A stretch of 10,823 nt of DNA from Desulfobulbaceae bacterium UBA2775 (lineage in GTDB: Bacteria; Desulfobacterota; Desulfobulbia; Desulfobulbales; Desulfocapsaceae), in contig DEIL01000035.1 in NCBI GenBank assembly GCA_002352445.1, positions 1-10,823 of the forward strand, in the 5' to 3' direction. A program made the position numbers and the translations under genes. Under the pieces are notes generated by a model that searched no databases, was not told the origin of the DNA, and worked only from the letters and a program-made list of their open reading frames with translations. This document shows positions 1 through 7,582 of the stretch, one piece after another. Within the stretch, counting starts at the first letter, position 1, and each line of letters begins with the position of its first letter.

Positions 1-20
1 TTTGATAAAGATAATAATAT

Positions 21-25
21 AGAGG
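21..25 (+). promoter_or_regulatory. Ribosome binding site of argG
   Basis: AGAGG lies 7 nt before the ATG at 33, which is good Shine-Dalgarno geometry. Only 32 nt of upstream sequence is present, so no promoter can be judged. Confidence 0.6.
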
Positions 26-32
26 TTGTAGG

Positions 33-1262
33 ATGAGTGTAAAAAAAATAGTGCTTGCCTATTCGGGTGGTCTTGATACATCGGTAATATTGAAATGGCT
101 GGAAGAAGAGTATAAATGCTCGGTAATTGCTTATGCAGCAGACATCGGCCAGAAAGAGGACTGGGAAGCGATTCGGAAGAAAGGTCTGGCGACGGGTGCC
201 GACAAGGTGGTCATTTCCAATCTGAAAAAAGAATTCGTTGAAGATTATATCTTTCCCGCCTTTCGAGCCAATGCAATTTATGAGGGCTCATATCTACTGG
301 GAACCTCACTGGCAAGACCGCTTATTGCAAAGGAGCAGGTCCGTATTGCCAGAGAAGAGGGTGCCGACGCGTTAAGCCATGGAGCAACTGGTAAAGGAAA
401 CGATCAGGTTCGTTTTGAGTTGGCGTATATCGGCATAGACCCATCTCTGAAGATTATTGCTCCATGGAGAACCTGGGATCTCAATTCAAGAAAGAAACTG
501 GTCGAATTTGCTGAAAAGCACAACATCCCTGTTCCTGTCACTAAAGAAAAACCGTACAGTTCAGACGAGAACCTGCTGCATATCAGCTTTGAAGGCGGTA
601 TGCTTGAGGATCCATGGACAGAACCGGACGAGGCGATGTATGAATTGACGGTTTCACCGGAAAATGCGCCTGATAAACCGACATATCTTGAGATTGAATT
701 TTATGGTGGCGATCCGGTTGGACTTGATGGGGAAAAAATGGATCCACTGCCGCTTTTCCTGCGTTTAAATGAGCTGGCAGGGGCCAATGGGATCGGGCGT
801 CTTGATCTGGTTGAGAACCGGTTTGTCGGAATGAAATCGAGAGGAATATATGAAACCCCCGGAGGTACGCTTCTCCGTGAAGCTCATATTGCACTGGAAA
901 CTATCACCATGGACCGTGAGGTGATGCGTATCCGTGACTCTCTGATTTTGCGTTATGCAGAGCTTGTCTATAACGGTTTCTGGTTCTCACCTGAGAGAGA
1001 GCTTTTGCAAAAGACCATGGACGAAAGTCAGAAGACCGTTAATGGAGTTGTGCGGATGAAATTGTACAAGGGCAATTGCACTCCGGTGGGGCGCAAGTCC
1101 AATCAGTCCCTCTATCAGGAAAGTTTTGCCACCTTTGAAGAAGACGATGTGTATGACCAGTCCGATGCAACAGGGTTTATCCGCCTTAATGGTTTACGTT
1201 TGAAGATCAATGCATTGCAGAAGACCGGGCAGGAAGGAAGGATCGCAAACTACTATGACTGA
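33..1262 (+). CDS. argG: Argininosuccinate synthase
   Basis: Cytoplasmic enzyme joining citrulline and aspartate with ATP to form argininosuccinate, the penultimate step of arginine synthesis. The 409-residue product has the usual family length (about 400). The N-type ATP-pyrophosphatase loop AYSGGLDTS is at residues 9-17, and the SHGATGKGNDQVRFE block that contacts ATP and substrates is at 115-129. Further conserved stretches are YSSDENLLHIS (175-185) and GIYETPGGTLL (271-281). The ATG at 33 is supported by AGAGG 7 nt upstream and by the P-loop lying right at the N-terminus, as expected. It overlaps the start of argH by 8 nt, so the two final arginine genes are probably translationally coupled. 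Nothing looks truncated. Identification is by motif and is secure. Confidence 0.98.
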   Translation: MSVKKIVLAYSGGLDTSVILKWLEEEYKCSVIAYAADIGQKEDWEAIRKKGLATGADKVVISNLKKEFVEDYIFPAFRANAIYEGSYLLGTSLARPLIAKEQVRIAREEGADALSHGATGKGNDQVRFELAYIGIDPSLKIIAPWRTWDLNSRKKLVEFAEKHNIPVPVTKEKPYSSDENLLHISFEGGMLEDPWTEPDEAMYELTVSPENAPDKPTYLEIEFYGGDPVGLDGEKMDPLPLFLRLNELAGANGIGRLDLVENRFVGMKSRGIYETPGGTLLREAHIALETITMDREVMRIRDSLILRYAELVYNGFWFSPERELLQKTMDESQKTVNGVVRMKLYKGNCTPVGRKSNQSLYQESFATFEEDDVYDQSDATGFIRLNGLRLKINALQKTGQEGRIANYYD

Positions 1263-2658
1263 TAAGAAAGAGGGTGGATCGAAAAAGCTGTGGGGTGGTC
1301 GTTTTGCAGAAGGAACAGCTGCCTCGGTAGAGACATTTACAGCTTCCATTCAATATGATTCACGTCTATACAAATATGATATCGCCGGCAGTAAAGCCCA
1401 TGCTGCGATGCTTGCGACCCAGGGTATACTCTCCTCCAGTGAACTGGAGGCGATAGTGACCGGTCTGACCGAGATTGGCAGAGAAATTGAAGCGGGTTCC
1501 TTTGAGTTCAAACCGGAGCTGGAAGATATTCATATGAATATCGAAAAGGAGTTGGTGGATCGTATCGGTCCTGCAGGAGCAAAGCTGCACAGCGCACGCA
1601 GCAGGAATGATCAGGTAGCGCTTGATTTCAAGATGTACCTGCGGGAACAGTGTTCCCAGATCATCGAGTTGATTGATGGTGTAAATAGAGCTTTTGTCAC
1701 GCTGGCAAGGGAGTACCTTGGACATATCATGCCCGGTTATACTCATCTGCAGAGGGCGCAGCCTGTGCAGATAGCCCATCATCTGCTGGCCTACTATGAG
1801 ATGTTTGCCAGGGATAAATCACGTATGACCGACTGCCGGAAACGCATGAATCTCTCTCCACTCGGATGTGCGGCGCTGGCCGGTACCGGCCTGCCGATTG
1901 ACAGGGAACAGGTTGCAGCAGCCCTTGATTTTGACGGGGTTACCACAAACTCCATGGACACTGCAGGAGATCGTGATTTTGCCATAGAATTTACCAGCAA
2001 CTGTGCCATGATCCAGCTCCATCTCTCCAGGCTGTCCGAAGAACTGGTGCTCTGGTCGAGCCAGGAATTTTCTTTTGTCGATATATCAGATAAGTTTTGC
2101 ACCGGGTCTTCCATAATGCCCCAGAAGAAAAATCCTGATATTCCGGAGTTGATCAGAGGTAAAAGCGGCAGGGTCGTCGGCAGTCTTATGTGTCTGCTTA
2201 CTCTGGTAAAAGGGTTGCCGCTCACCTATAACAGGGACCTGCAGGAGGATAAGGAACCGGTCTTTGATGCGGTGGATACGGTATCCTCTTCACTTGCGAT
2301 CATGGCTGAGCTGTTGGAGAACCTCAAGTTTAAAACAGGACGTATGGCGGAGGCTACTAAAACCGGTTTTATTACCGCGACGGATCTGGCGGATTATCTG
2401 GTGTTAAAAGATGTACCTTTCAGGGAAGCGCATGGTATCGTTGGTCAGGCAGTTGCTTACTGCCTGGAGAAGGGGTGTGAGTTGGAAGATCTGAGCGTAG
2501 ATGAATTGGCTCTGTTTTCCGGGAAAATTGATAGTGACGTATTTGAGGTGCTCAGCGTGGAAGGATCTGTGAACAGCCGGTTATCAACGGGTGGTACTTC
2601 TCTGCAGAGAGTGGAGGAAGCAGTTGGTGAGGCGGAAAAAAAATTGGGGATTGTGTAA
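1255..2658 (+). CDS. argH: Argininosuccinate lyase
   Basis: Cleaves argininosuccinate to arginine and fumarate, the last step of arginine synthesis; a cytoplasmic homotetramer in the aspartase/fumarase superfamily. I place the start at the ATG at 1255, giving 467 residues, because the family core KLWGGRF follows at residues 11-17 and a purine-rich stretch (about 1229-1241) precedes it. An in-frame start at 1210 would add 15 residues read from the argG end and is unlikely. Visible motifs are HSARSRNDQV (112-121), GYTHLQRAQP with the conserved His at 164, and the superfamily signature GSSIMPQKKNP (284-294) holding the catalytic serine loop. The start overlaps argG by 8 nt, and the stop shares one base with the next start (TAATG). 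Length and motifs are complete. Confidence 0.98.
   Translation: MTDKKEGGSKKLWGGRFAEGTAASVETFTASIQYDSRLYKYDIAGSKAHAAMLATQGILSSSELEAIVTGLTEIGREIEAGSFEFKPELEDIHMNIEKELVDRIGPAGAKLHSARSRNDQVALDFKMYLREQCSQIIELIDGVNRAFVTLAREYLGHIMPGYTHLQRAQPVQIAHHLLAYYEMFARDKSRMTDCRKRMNLSPLGCAALAGTGLPIDREQVAAALDFDGVTTNSMDTAGDRDFAIEFTSNCAMIQLHLSRLSEELVLWSSQEFSFVDISDKFCTGSSIMPQKKNPDIPELIRGKSGRVVGSLMCLLTLVKGLPLTYNRDLQEDKEPVFDAVDTVSSSLAIMAELLENLKFKTGRMAEATKTGFITATDLADYLVLKDVPFREAHGIVGQAVAYCLEKGCELEDLSVDELALFSGKIDSDVFEVLSVEGSVNSRLSTGGTSLQRVEEAVGEAEKKLGIV
2646..2650 (+). promoter_or_regulatory. Ribosome binding site of the lipoprotein gene inside argH
   Basis: GGGGA lies 7 nt before the ATG at 2658 and within the last codons of argH. 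With the TAATG stop/start overlap it supports coupled translation and this start choice. Confidence 0.45.
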
Positions 2659-3716
2659 TGATAAGTTTAAACAGGGTAAAGATTACCGGAGTATTCCTTT
2701 TTGGGGCGGTTTTTTTTCTGATGGGTGGGTGCGGGTATAAAAACGAACCGGTACCTCCCGAAAATGTGGTGCCCCGGGCAATTGAAGATTTAAGCTTCAC
2801 CGTCAATGATAAAGAAGTCAGGCTCAACTGGACTTATCCTGTTAAAACGATATCAGGAACTTCACTTTCGGTAATTGACTCTTTTGAGCTTTTCAGGGCA
2901 GAGATACCCATTGATCAGTATTGCGGGAATTGTCCGATTCCTTTTGCAGAACCTCTTGACATCCCGGGAGGTGTGCCTGTCGACGGCGAGATGAGAAGAC
3001 GTGGATCCTACAAATCCGCCCTGCTCAAATCCGGGCATAAGTATTTTTTTAAAGTTCGTTCCCGAACCAGCTGGTGGGCATCAAGTAATGATTCAAATGT
3101 CGTTTCTTTTCTTTGGTTTGAACCTGCAGCAGCCCCTGAAAATGTGACAGCAGTACCCGGTGATAGTGAGATTACCCTTAGCTGGAATTCGGTGACTAAA
3201 CGGATTGACGGCCAGCCGGTGCAAAAACCGATTAAGTATCAGGTTCTTCGTAGTGCAGGTGGGAAAGATTTTGAAAAAATCGGTGAACTTCTGACGTCCA
3301 CACAGTTCGTGGATCGTCAGGTACGCAACGGACAGAAATATTTTTATACCGTTCAAAGTAAACTGGCCCATGGAGATGAATTTGTCGATGGAGGTGTCAG
3401 TGAAGATGTTGCTTCAACTCCTGTAGACATGACTCCGCCGACCCCGCCTGCAGGAGTGACTGCAGTGTGGACAAGTGGAGGAGTGAAGATCTTCTGGGAT
3501 AAGAGTAGTGTCGTCGATATTGGGGGCTATAGGGTATACCGTCGAGAAGCGGACAAGGATACCTATAAACTCCTTGGTAATGTTGACCCGGCATATACCA
3601 TATTTGTAGACACTCAAGCAGAAGACAGTAAGCGATATTACTGGGCAGTAACAGCTATTGATCAGGCAAAACCGGTCAATGAAAGTGAAAAGTCCCGAGA
3701 GGCGACAATACGGTAG
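2658..3716 (+). CDS. Lipoprotein with fibronectin type III-like repeats; LptM-like N-terminus
   Basis: Predicted exported lipoprotein of 352 residues, function unknown. Residues 1-24 form a lipoprotein signal: basic start (R6, K8), hydrophobic core (about 11-22), then LMGGC with the lipidated Cys at 25. Residue +2 is Gly, so outer-membrane sorting is likely under the Lol rule. The following stretch, CGYKNEPVPP (25-34), resembles the CGxKGPLYxP start of LptM/YifL. Three beta-sandwich repeats of fibronectin-III type follow: about 37-152 (IEDLSF...VRLNW...YFFKVRSR), 157-255 (PENVTAV...ITLSW...YFYTVQSK) and 258-352 (PAGVTAV...VKIFW...YYWAVTAID). Repeat 1 has an insert with a CxxC pair (Cys89, Cys92). 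The gene sits between argH and dapF, where small LptM-type genes occur in other proteobacteria. A structural or envelope-assembly role is inference. Confidence 0.85.
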   Translation: MISLNRVKITGVFLFGAVFFLMGGCGYKNEPVPPENVVPRAIEDLSFTVNDKEVRLNWTYPVKTISGTSLSVIDSFELFRAEIPIDQYCGNCPIPFAEPLDIPGGVPVDGEMRRRGSYKSALLKSGHKYFFKVRSRTSWWASSNDSNVVSFLWFEPAAAPENVTAVPGDSEITLSWNSVTKRIDGQPVQKPIKYQVLRSAGGKDFEKIGELLTSTQFVDRQVRNGQKYFYTVQSKLAHGDEFVDGGVSEDVASTPVDMTPPTPPAGVTAVWTSGGVKIFWDKSSVVDIGGYRVYRREADKDTYKLLGNVDPAYTIFVDTQAEDSKRYYWAVTAIDQAKPVNESEKSREATIR

Positions 3717-3719
3717 CCC

Positions 3720-3725
3720 AAGGAG
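3720..3725 (+). promoter_or_regulatory. Ribosome binding site of dapF
   Basis: AAGGAG is placed 7 nt before the ATG at 3733. It decides the dapF start against an in-frame upstream ATG at 3658 that lies inside the lipoprotein gene. Confidence 0.75.
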
Positions 3726-3732
3726 TGCTGTT

Positions 3733-4572
3733 ATGACCATTTCCTTCCCCATCAGTTTTGAAAAAATGAATGGAACAGGCAATGATTTTATTGTTATTGA
3801 TAATAGAAATTCAGCTGTTCCCCCGGAAGAGCAGAGTGAATTTACCCGGAAGGTCTGCAGGCGTATGTTTTCCGTTGGCGCTGATGGTTTGATTCTCGTA
3901 GAAAATTCGAGTGAGGCTGATTTTAGCTGGAAATTTTATAATGGTGACGGTTCTGTGGCGGAAATGTGCGGCAATGGTGCCAGGTGTGTCGCCAGGTTCG
4001 CATTCAGGCATAATATAGCCGGTGCCAAAATGAAGTTTGAAACAACGGCGGGTGTAGTTGAAGCGGAAATTCTGGAAGGTGATGAAATTGTACGTCTGGA
4101 AATGACCCGGCCTTTTGACTTCCGACTGGGTCTGTCGATGAGTCTTGATGGTGAAGAGCACGAAATCGCATTTGTCAATACCGGAGTTCCCCATGCGGTA
4201 ATTTTCGTTGAGAAAGAAGATACACCGGTGAAAAAATGGGGCCGCAAGGTGCGTTTCCATGAACTTTTTGAACCTAAGGGAACCAATGCCAACTTTGTCC
4301 GGATACTTGATGACGGCAGGTTGCAGGTCCGCACTTATGAACGCGGGGTGGAGGATGAAACCATGGCGTGTGGGACCGGTGCTGTAGCTGCTGCTCTTTT
4401 TGCAACAATGCAGAGGGGTATGGACTCTCCGGTAGAGGTGGTAACCTCTGGCGGAGGTATATTGACAATTTTATTTGACTTGCTGGATGGACCCGTGGCG
4501 GAAAATGTTTTTTTACAGGGAGCTGCGAGATGTATTTATGAAGGGCAATTAACGGCTGAATCTCTGCTCTGA
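3733..4572 (+). CDS. dapF: Diaminopimelate epimerase
   Basis: Converts LL- to meso-diaminopimelate, the precursor of lysine and of peptidoglycan cross-links; a cofactor-independent, two-cysteine racemase in the cytoplasm. The start at 3733 gives 279 residues, typical for the family, and puts the conserved FEKMNGTGNDF block at 9-19. The catalytic Cys pair is Cys79 (in MCGNGARC, 78-85) and Cys213 (in ETMACGTGAVA, 209-219). NTGVPHAV (149-156) and GTNANFV (183-189) are also typical. Starting at 3658 would add 25 residues overlapping the lipoprotein gene, with no ribosome site, so I reject it. It follows the lipoprotein by 16 nt and precedes dapA by 44 nt, consistent with one operon. All key residues are present. 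Confidence 0.98.
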   Translation: MTISFPISFEKMNGTGNDFIVIDNRNSAVPPEEQSEFTRKVCRRMFSVGADGLILVENSSEADFSWKFYNGDGSVAEMCGNGARCVARFAFRHNIAGAKMKFETTAGVVEAEILEGDEIVRLEMTRPFDFRLGLSMSLDGEEHEIAFVNTGVPHAVIFVEKEDTPVKKWGRKVRFHELFEPKGTNANFVRILDDGRLQVRTYERGVEDETMACGTGAVAAALFATMQRGMDSPVEVVTSGGGILTILFDLLDGPVAENVFLQGAARCIYEGQLTAESLL

Positions 4573-4616
4573 GGGATCGTGCAGATTGGTAATAAGAAAA
4601 TGGATCGGGAGGAGTT

Positions 4617-5498
4617 ATGAAAAAATTTCATGGAGCACTCGTTGCACTGGTAACCCCATTTATCGATGGCCGGCTGGATGAACAGGGATTTGTTGACCTG
4701 ATCGAGTTTCAGATAGAGAACGGAACCCATGGCATCGTACCTGTCGGTACGACAGGGGAATCGGCGACCCTTGATTTTGATGAACATAAAAGGGTTGTAG
4801 ACCTTACCGTTAAAACCGTCAACGGACGTGTACCTGTTGTTGCCGGAACAGGAGCTAATAACACTCTGGAGGCCATAGAACTGAGTGAAAGCGCAAAGGA
4901 GAGTGGAGCGGATGCTGTCCTCTCTGTTGTGCCTTATTACAATAAGCCCTGTCAGGAGGGCATCTATCTTCATTTTAAAGAGATTGCAGAGACGGTGGAT
5001 ATCCCGATGTTTCTCTACAACGTTCCCGGCAGAACGGTAGTGAACATGCTGCCTCAAACCGTGGCTCGTCTGGCAGCACTGGATAATATCATCGGTATTA
5101 AGGAAGCAGCCGGCAGCCTGGAGCAGATGACTGATGTTCTCCGCTTTTGCCCTGATGACTTTATCGTGCTTTCAGGAGATGATTTTTCGGCAATGCCAAG
5201 TGTTTGTGTCGGGGCCCATGGCAATATCTCAGTTGTTGGCAATGTCTATCCAAAAGGTATGGCTGAGTTGATGGAAGCGGCTCTTGGCGGTGATCTGAAA
5301 AAGGCCAATGAACTTCACTATAAAATGTATCCCCTGATGAAACTGATGTTCGCTGCTCCCAGTCCGGCACCTGCGAAGATGGGAGTGGAACTTATGGGTA
5401 AAATTAAGAGTGGCCTGCCGAGGCTTCCCATTGCTCCCATTGATGATGGTACCCTGGCACAATTGAAGGATGCCATGAGGAAGCTGGGGCTGATCTGA
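4617..5498 (+). CDS. dapA: 4-hydroxy-tetrahydrodipicolinate synthase
   Basis: Condenses pyruvate with aspartate semialdehyde, the first committed step of the diaminopimelate/lysine pathway; a (beta/alpha)8 class I aldolase of the cytoplasm. The 293-residue product matches the usual length. Seen are GTTGES (44-49) with the triad Thr45, VVPYYNKP with Tyr107/Tyr108 (104-111), YNVPGRT with Tyr134 and Arg139 (134-140), and the Schiff-base Lys162 in GIKEAAGS (160-167). Arg139 is the residue that binds the aspartate semialdehyde carboxylate in true DapA enzymes, and the gene lies beside dapF; together these argue for the biosynthetic enzyme over a catabolic paralogue. GGAGG lies 4 nt before the ATG. 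A DapA relative of probably different function lies at the right edge of the window. Confidence 0.96.
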   Translation: MKKFHGALVALVTPFIDGRLDEQGFVDLIEFQIENGTHGIVPVGTTGESATLDFDEHKRVVDLTVKTVNGRVPVVAGTGANNTLEAIELSESAKESGADAVLSVVPYYNKPCQEGIYLHFKEIAETVDIPMFLYNVPGRTVVNMLPQTVARLAALDNIIGIKEAAGSLEQMTDVLRFCPDDFIVLSGDDFSAMPSVCVGAHGNISVVGNVYPKGMAELMEAALGGDLKKANELHYKMYPLMKLMFAAPSPAPAKMGVELMGKIKSGLPRLPIAPIDDGTLAQLKDAMRKLGLI

Positions 5499-5517
5499 AA
5501 AAGAATTAATAATTTGC

Positions 5518-6075
5518 ATGGATGAGAATTTGACTGTGGATACGGGAGATGTCTTTGTGGCTCTGGGCTCAAACCTGGGGGACAGTGCGCATACTTTGTT
5601 AAAGGCATGGACTCTGCTTGGAGAACATGAAGGCATCACCCTTACGGCTTTATCTCCTCCCTTTATTACGGCTCCGATTGATATGACCAGTCAACACTGG
5701 TTTACCAATGCGGCAGGATGCCTTTCCACCCGCCACCCCCCCCATGCCCTTCTTGATATTCTTCTTGAGACAGAAGCCATTTTGGGCAGGGTAAGGGATG
5801 GTGACAACAACGGCTATCAGGATCGCAATATTGATCTTGACCTGTTATACTTTGGTTCTGCAGTTTTGGAAGATCTGAGATTGACTCTTCCCCATCCCCG
5901 CCGGGATGAAAGATTGTTTGTCCTGGCGCCGATGGCTGCCATTGCCCCTGAATTTGTTGACCCTGGACATTTGCAGACCATCGCCGAGATGCATCACCAG
6001 TTGCTTGAAAAGATCAGGAACAATCAGATAGTCAACCAGGAAATCAAAGTGGGTTTATGGCCTGAAAAGTCTTAG
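5518..6075 (+). CDS. folK: 2-amino-4-hydroxy-6-hydroxymethyldihydropteridine diphosphokinase
   Basis: Transfers pyrophosphate from ATP to 6-hydroxymethyl-dihydropterin in folate synthesis; cytoplasmic and monomeric in known cases. The 185-residue product has FVALGSNLGD (13-22), QHWFTNAA (59-66), RVRD (91-94), the metal-binding DLDLL (106-110) and LPHPRRDERLFVLAPMAAIAP (124-144), the last matching the family's HPR...RxFVLxPLxxIAP block. Odd point: the usual RWGPRTxDLD stretch is replaced by NNGYQDRNIDLD. The conserved Trp is missing and there are about two extra residues between Arg91 and Arg103. The ATG at 5518 has no clear ribosome site and follows dapA by 19 nt, so it may rely on ribosomes arriving from dapA; a GTG at 5536 is an alternative start. 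It appears to be the last gene of the left operon. Confidence 0.93.
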   Translation: MDENLTVDTGDVFVALGSNLGDSAHTLLKAWTLLGEHEGITLTALSPPFITAPIDMTSQHWFTNAAGCLSTRHPPHALLDILLETEAILGRVRDGDNNGYQDRNIDLDLLYFGSAVLEDLRLTLPHPRRDERLFVLAPMAAIAPEFVDPGHLQTIAEMHHQLLEKIRNNQIVNQEIKVGLWPEKS

Positions 6076-6089
6076 GCCGAACTTTTTTT
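6059..6089 (+). terminator. Rho-independent terminator at the end of folK
   Basis: GGCCTGA pairs with TTTAGGCC-type sequence around the folK stop: 6059-6065 against 6072-6078, with five Watson-Crick pairs, one G-T and one A-T, closing a six-base loop. After a 4-nt spacer comes a run of seven T (6083-6089). The hairpin contains the TAG stop. It fits the end of the left operon; the spacer is slightly long and the stem modest. It has no T run for leftward transcription. Confidence 0.6.
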
Positions 6090-6166
6090 AACCCGAATAA
6101 ATCGGAATTTTAAAACAACCTTCCTCGATTTCTTGTTTTTTATAACAGAAGTTCTGGAGTAAGGCA

Positions 6167-7582
6167 TTAATTATGATGAAAACAAATGACTTTCGGTTCT
6201 GTCATTTCCTGAAGAGCAAATTTTATGCCCTCCCGCCCAAGGCCTGAATTTTTAACACCGCCAAACGGCATGGAATCAAGACGATAATCTGTTGAGTCAT
6301 TGATCATCACTCCCCCGCATTCTATTTCATACGCAGCTTTGAACGCAAGGTTGATATCTTTGGTAAATACGGCGGCATGGAGTCCAAATTCCAGGCTGTT
6401 CGCTTCCTCTATGGCGTTATCAAAGTCATCTATCGGGAAAAGATGTACAACCGGGCCAAATATTTCTTCACGGTATGCCTGGCATGTTTTTGGCACATTT
6501 TCTAATACGGTGGGATCATAAAAGGCGCCATTTCTTTGGCCTCCACACAGAACCTTGGCACCCGAACTGACTGCATCATTGATCAGTTTTTCTACTCTGA
6601 TTGCTTCTGTGGAGGTGATCATCGGTCCCATGTCCGTCTCTTCGCTGAGTTTGTTTCCAACTTTTAACTGGCGGGTCTTTTTGAGAAATTTACTTTTGAA
6701 TTCCTCATATATTTCGTTGTGGATATATATGCGCTGTACTCCAAGACAATTTTGGCCGGCAGCCCAGAAAGAGCCAGATACACATGATTCCACAGCCCAA
6801 TCGATATCGCAGTCACGCCAGACGATTACGGGAGAGTTCGACCCCAGCTCCATTCCCAGTTTTTTAATGCCGCTGATGGAGACAATTTTGTTCCCTGCAT
6901 TGATCCCGCCGGTAAAAGATATCATCTTGATACGTTCATCCCTGATCAGGGGCATGCCAATCTCATTGCTGTTTCCTGTTAAAATCTGCAGGACCCCAGG
7001 TGGCAATCCAGCCTCAAGGAATGCTTCAGCCAATTTGATTGCTGAAAGAGGGGTGACCGTGGAGGGTTTTAGAATAACACTGTTGCCGCCGGCAAAAGCG
7101 GGGCCGAGTTTGTGCGCCACCAGGTTCAACGGGTCATTGAAAGGTGTTATGGCCAATATAATACCGATGGGATTATGATAGTAGTACCCCTTTCTATTTT
7201 CCCCTCCAGGATATGAATCAAAAGAGATGGTTTCCCCATGGATTCTTTTGGCCTCTTCTCCAGATACTGTAAGGGTGTTGACACACCGGCCGACCTCTTT
7301 TCGGGCCTCCCGGATGGTCTTTGAACTCTCTCTTGCCAGCAACCGGGCAAATTCTTCCGCTTTTCTCTTTATTATGTCAGCGGTTGAATATAATAATTGT
7401 GCCCTTTCATGTACCGGCATTTTTCTTGCGATATGATAGCCCTTCTCCGCAGCGTCCAGAGCTTTCTGCACATCGTATATGTCAGCCTTTGGAATATAAT
7501 CAATGAGAGAGTTATCGTAAGGGTCGTAAACACCTATTTTATCATCTTTATCGACCCACTCTGAATCAATATAATGTTTCAC
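6167..7582 (-). CDS. NAD(P)-dependent aldehyde dehydrogenase, probable alpha-ketoglutarate semialdehyde dehydrogenase
   Basis: Oxidises an aldehyde to an acid with NAD(P)+ in the cytoplasm. From its neighbours the likely substrate is alpha-ketoglutarate semialdehyde; this is inference. The 471 residues cover a full ALDH fold: TPFNDP with the oxyanion Asn149, LKPS with Lys172 contacting the cofactor, FTGG (223-226), MELGSNSP with Glu245, GQNC with the catalytic Cys279, EEIFGP (372-377) and PFGGVKNSGLGREG (439-452). The tail and the MELGSNSP form resemble the phosphonoacetaldehyde/lactaldehyde-type ALDH branch. The start codon is GTG at 7582, preceded by a strong GAGGTGA, and it overlaps the upstream stop by 4 nt (GTGA). 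It is the last gene of the right operon. Other aldehydes, such as succinate semialdehyde, cannot be excluded. Confidence 0.88.
   Translation of the reverse strand: MKHYIDSEWVDKDDKIGVYDPYDNSLIDYIPKADIYDVQKALDAAEKGYHIARKMPVHERAQLLYSTADIIKRKAEEFARLLARESSKTIREARKEVGRCVNTLTVSGEEAKRIHGETISFDSYPGGENRKGYYYHNPIGIILAITPFNDPLNLVAHKLGPAFAGGNSVILKPSTVTPLSAIKLAEAFLEAGLPPGVLQILTGNSNEIGMPLIRDERIKMISFTGGINAGNKIVSISGIKKLGMELGSNSPVIVWRDCDIDWAVESCVSGSFWAAGQNCLGVQRIYIHNEIYEEFKSKFLKKTRQLKVGNKLSEETDMGPMITSTEAIRVEKLINDAVSSGAKVLCGGQRNGAFYDPTVLENVPKTCQAYREEIFGPVVHLFPIDDFDNAIEEANSLEFGLHAAVFTKDINLAFKAAYEIECGGVMINDSTDYRLDSMPFGGVKNSGLGREGIKFALQEMTEPKVICFHHN

Noticed and set aside
1210..1254. Upstream in-frame ATG extending argH by 15 residues
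   Set aside because: It reads through the argG end, adds residues not seen before the KLWGGRF core, and the ATG at 1255 has a purine-rich site and the usual N-terminal length.
3658..3732. Upstream in-frame ATG extending dapF by 25 residues
   Set aside because: It lies inside the lipoprotein gene without a ribosome site, while AAGGAG sits 7 nt before the ATG at 3733 that gives the normal DapF length.
6091..6166. Leftward terminator for the catabolic operon in the convergent gap
   Set aside because: Only weak stems are visible (CCGA/TCGG around 6093-6105 and AACAA/TTGTT), without a T run in the right place for - strand transcription.
6555..7178. Long + strand open frame (207 codons) opposite the aldehyde dehydrogenase
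   Set aside because: It is antisense to a gene with full catalytic motifs, has no recognisable domain, and is the kind of open frame such a gene produces by chance.
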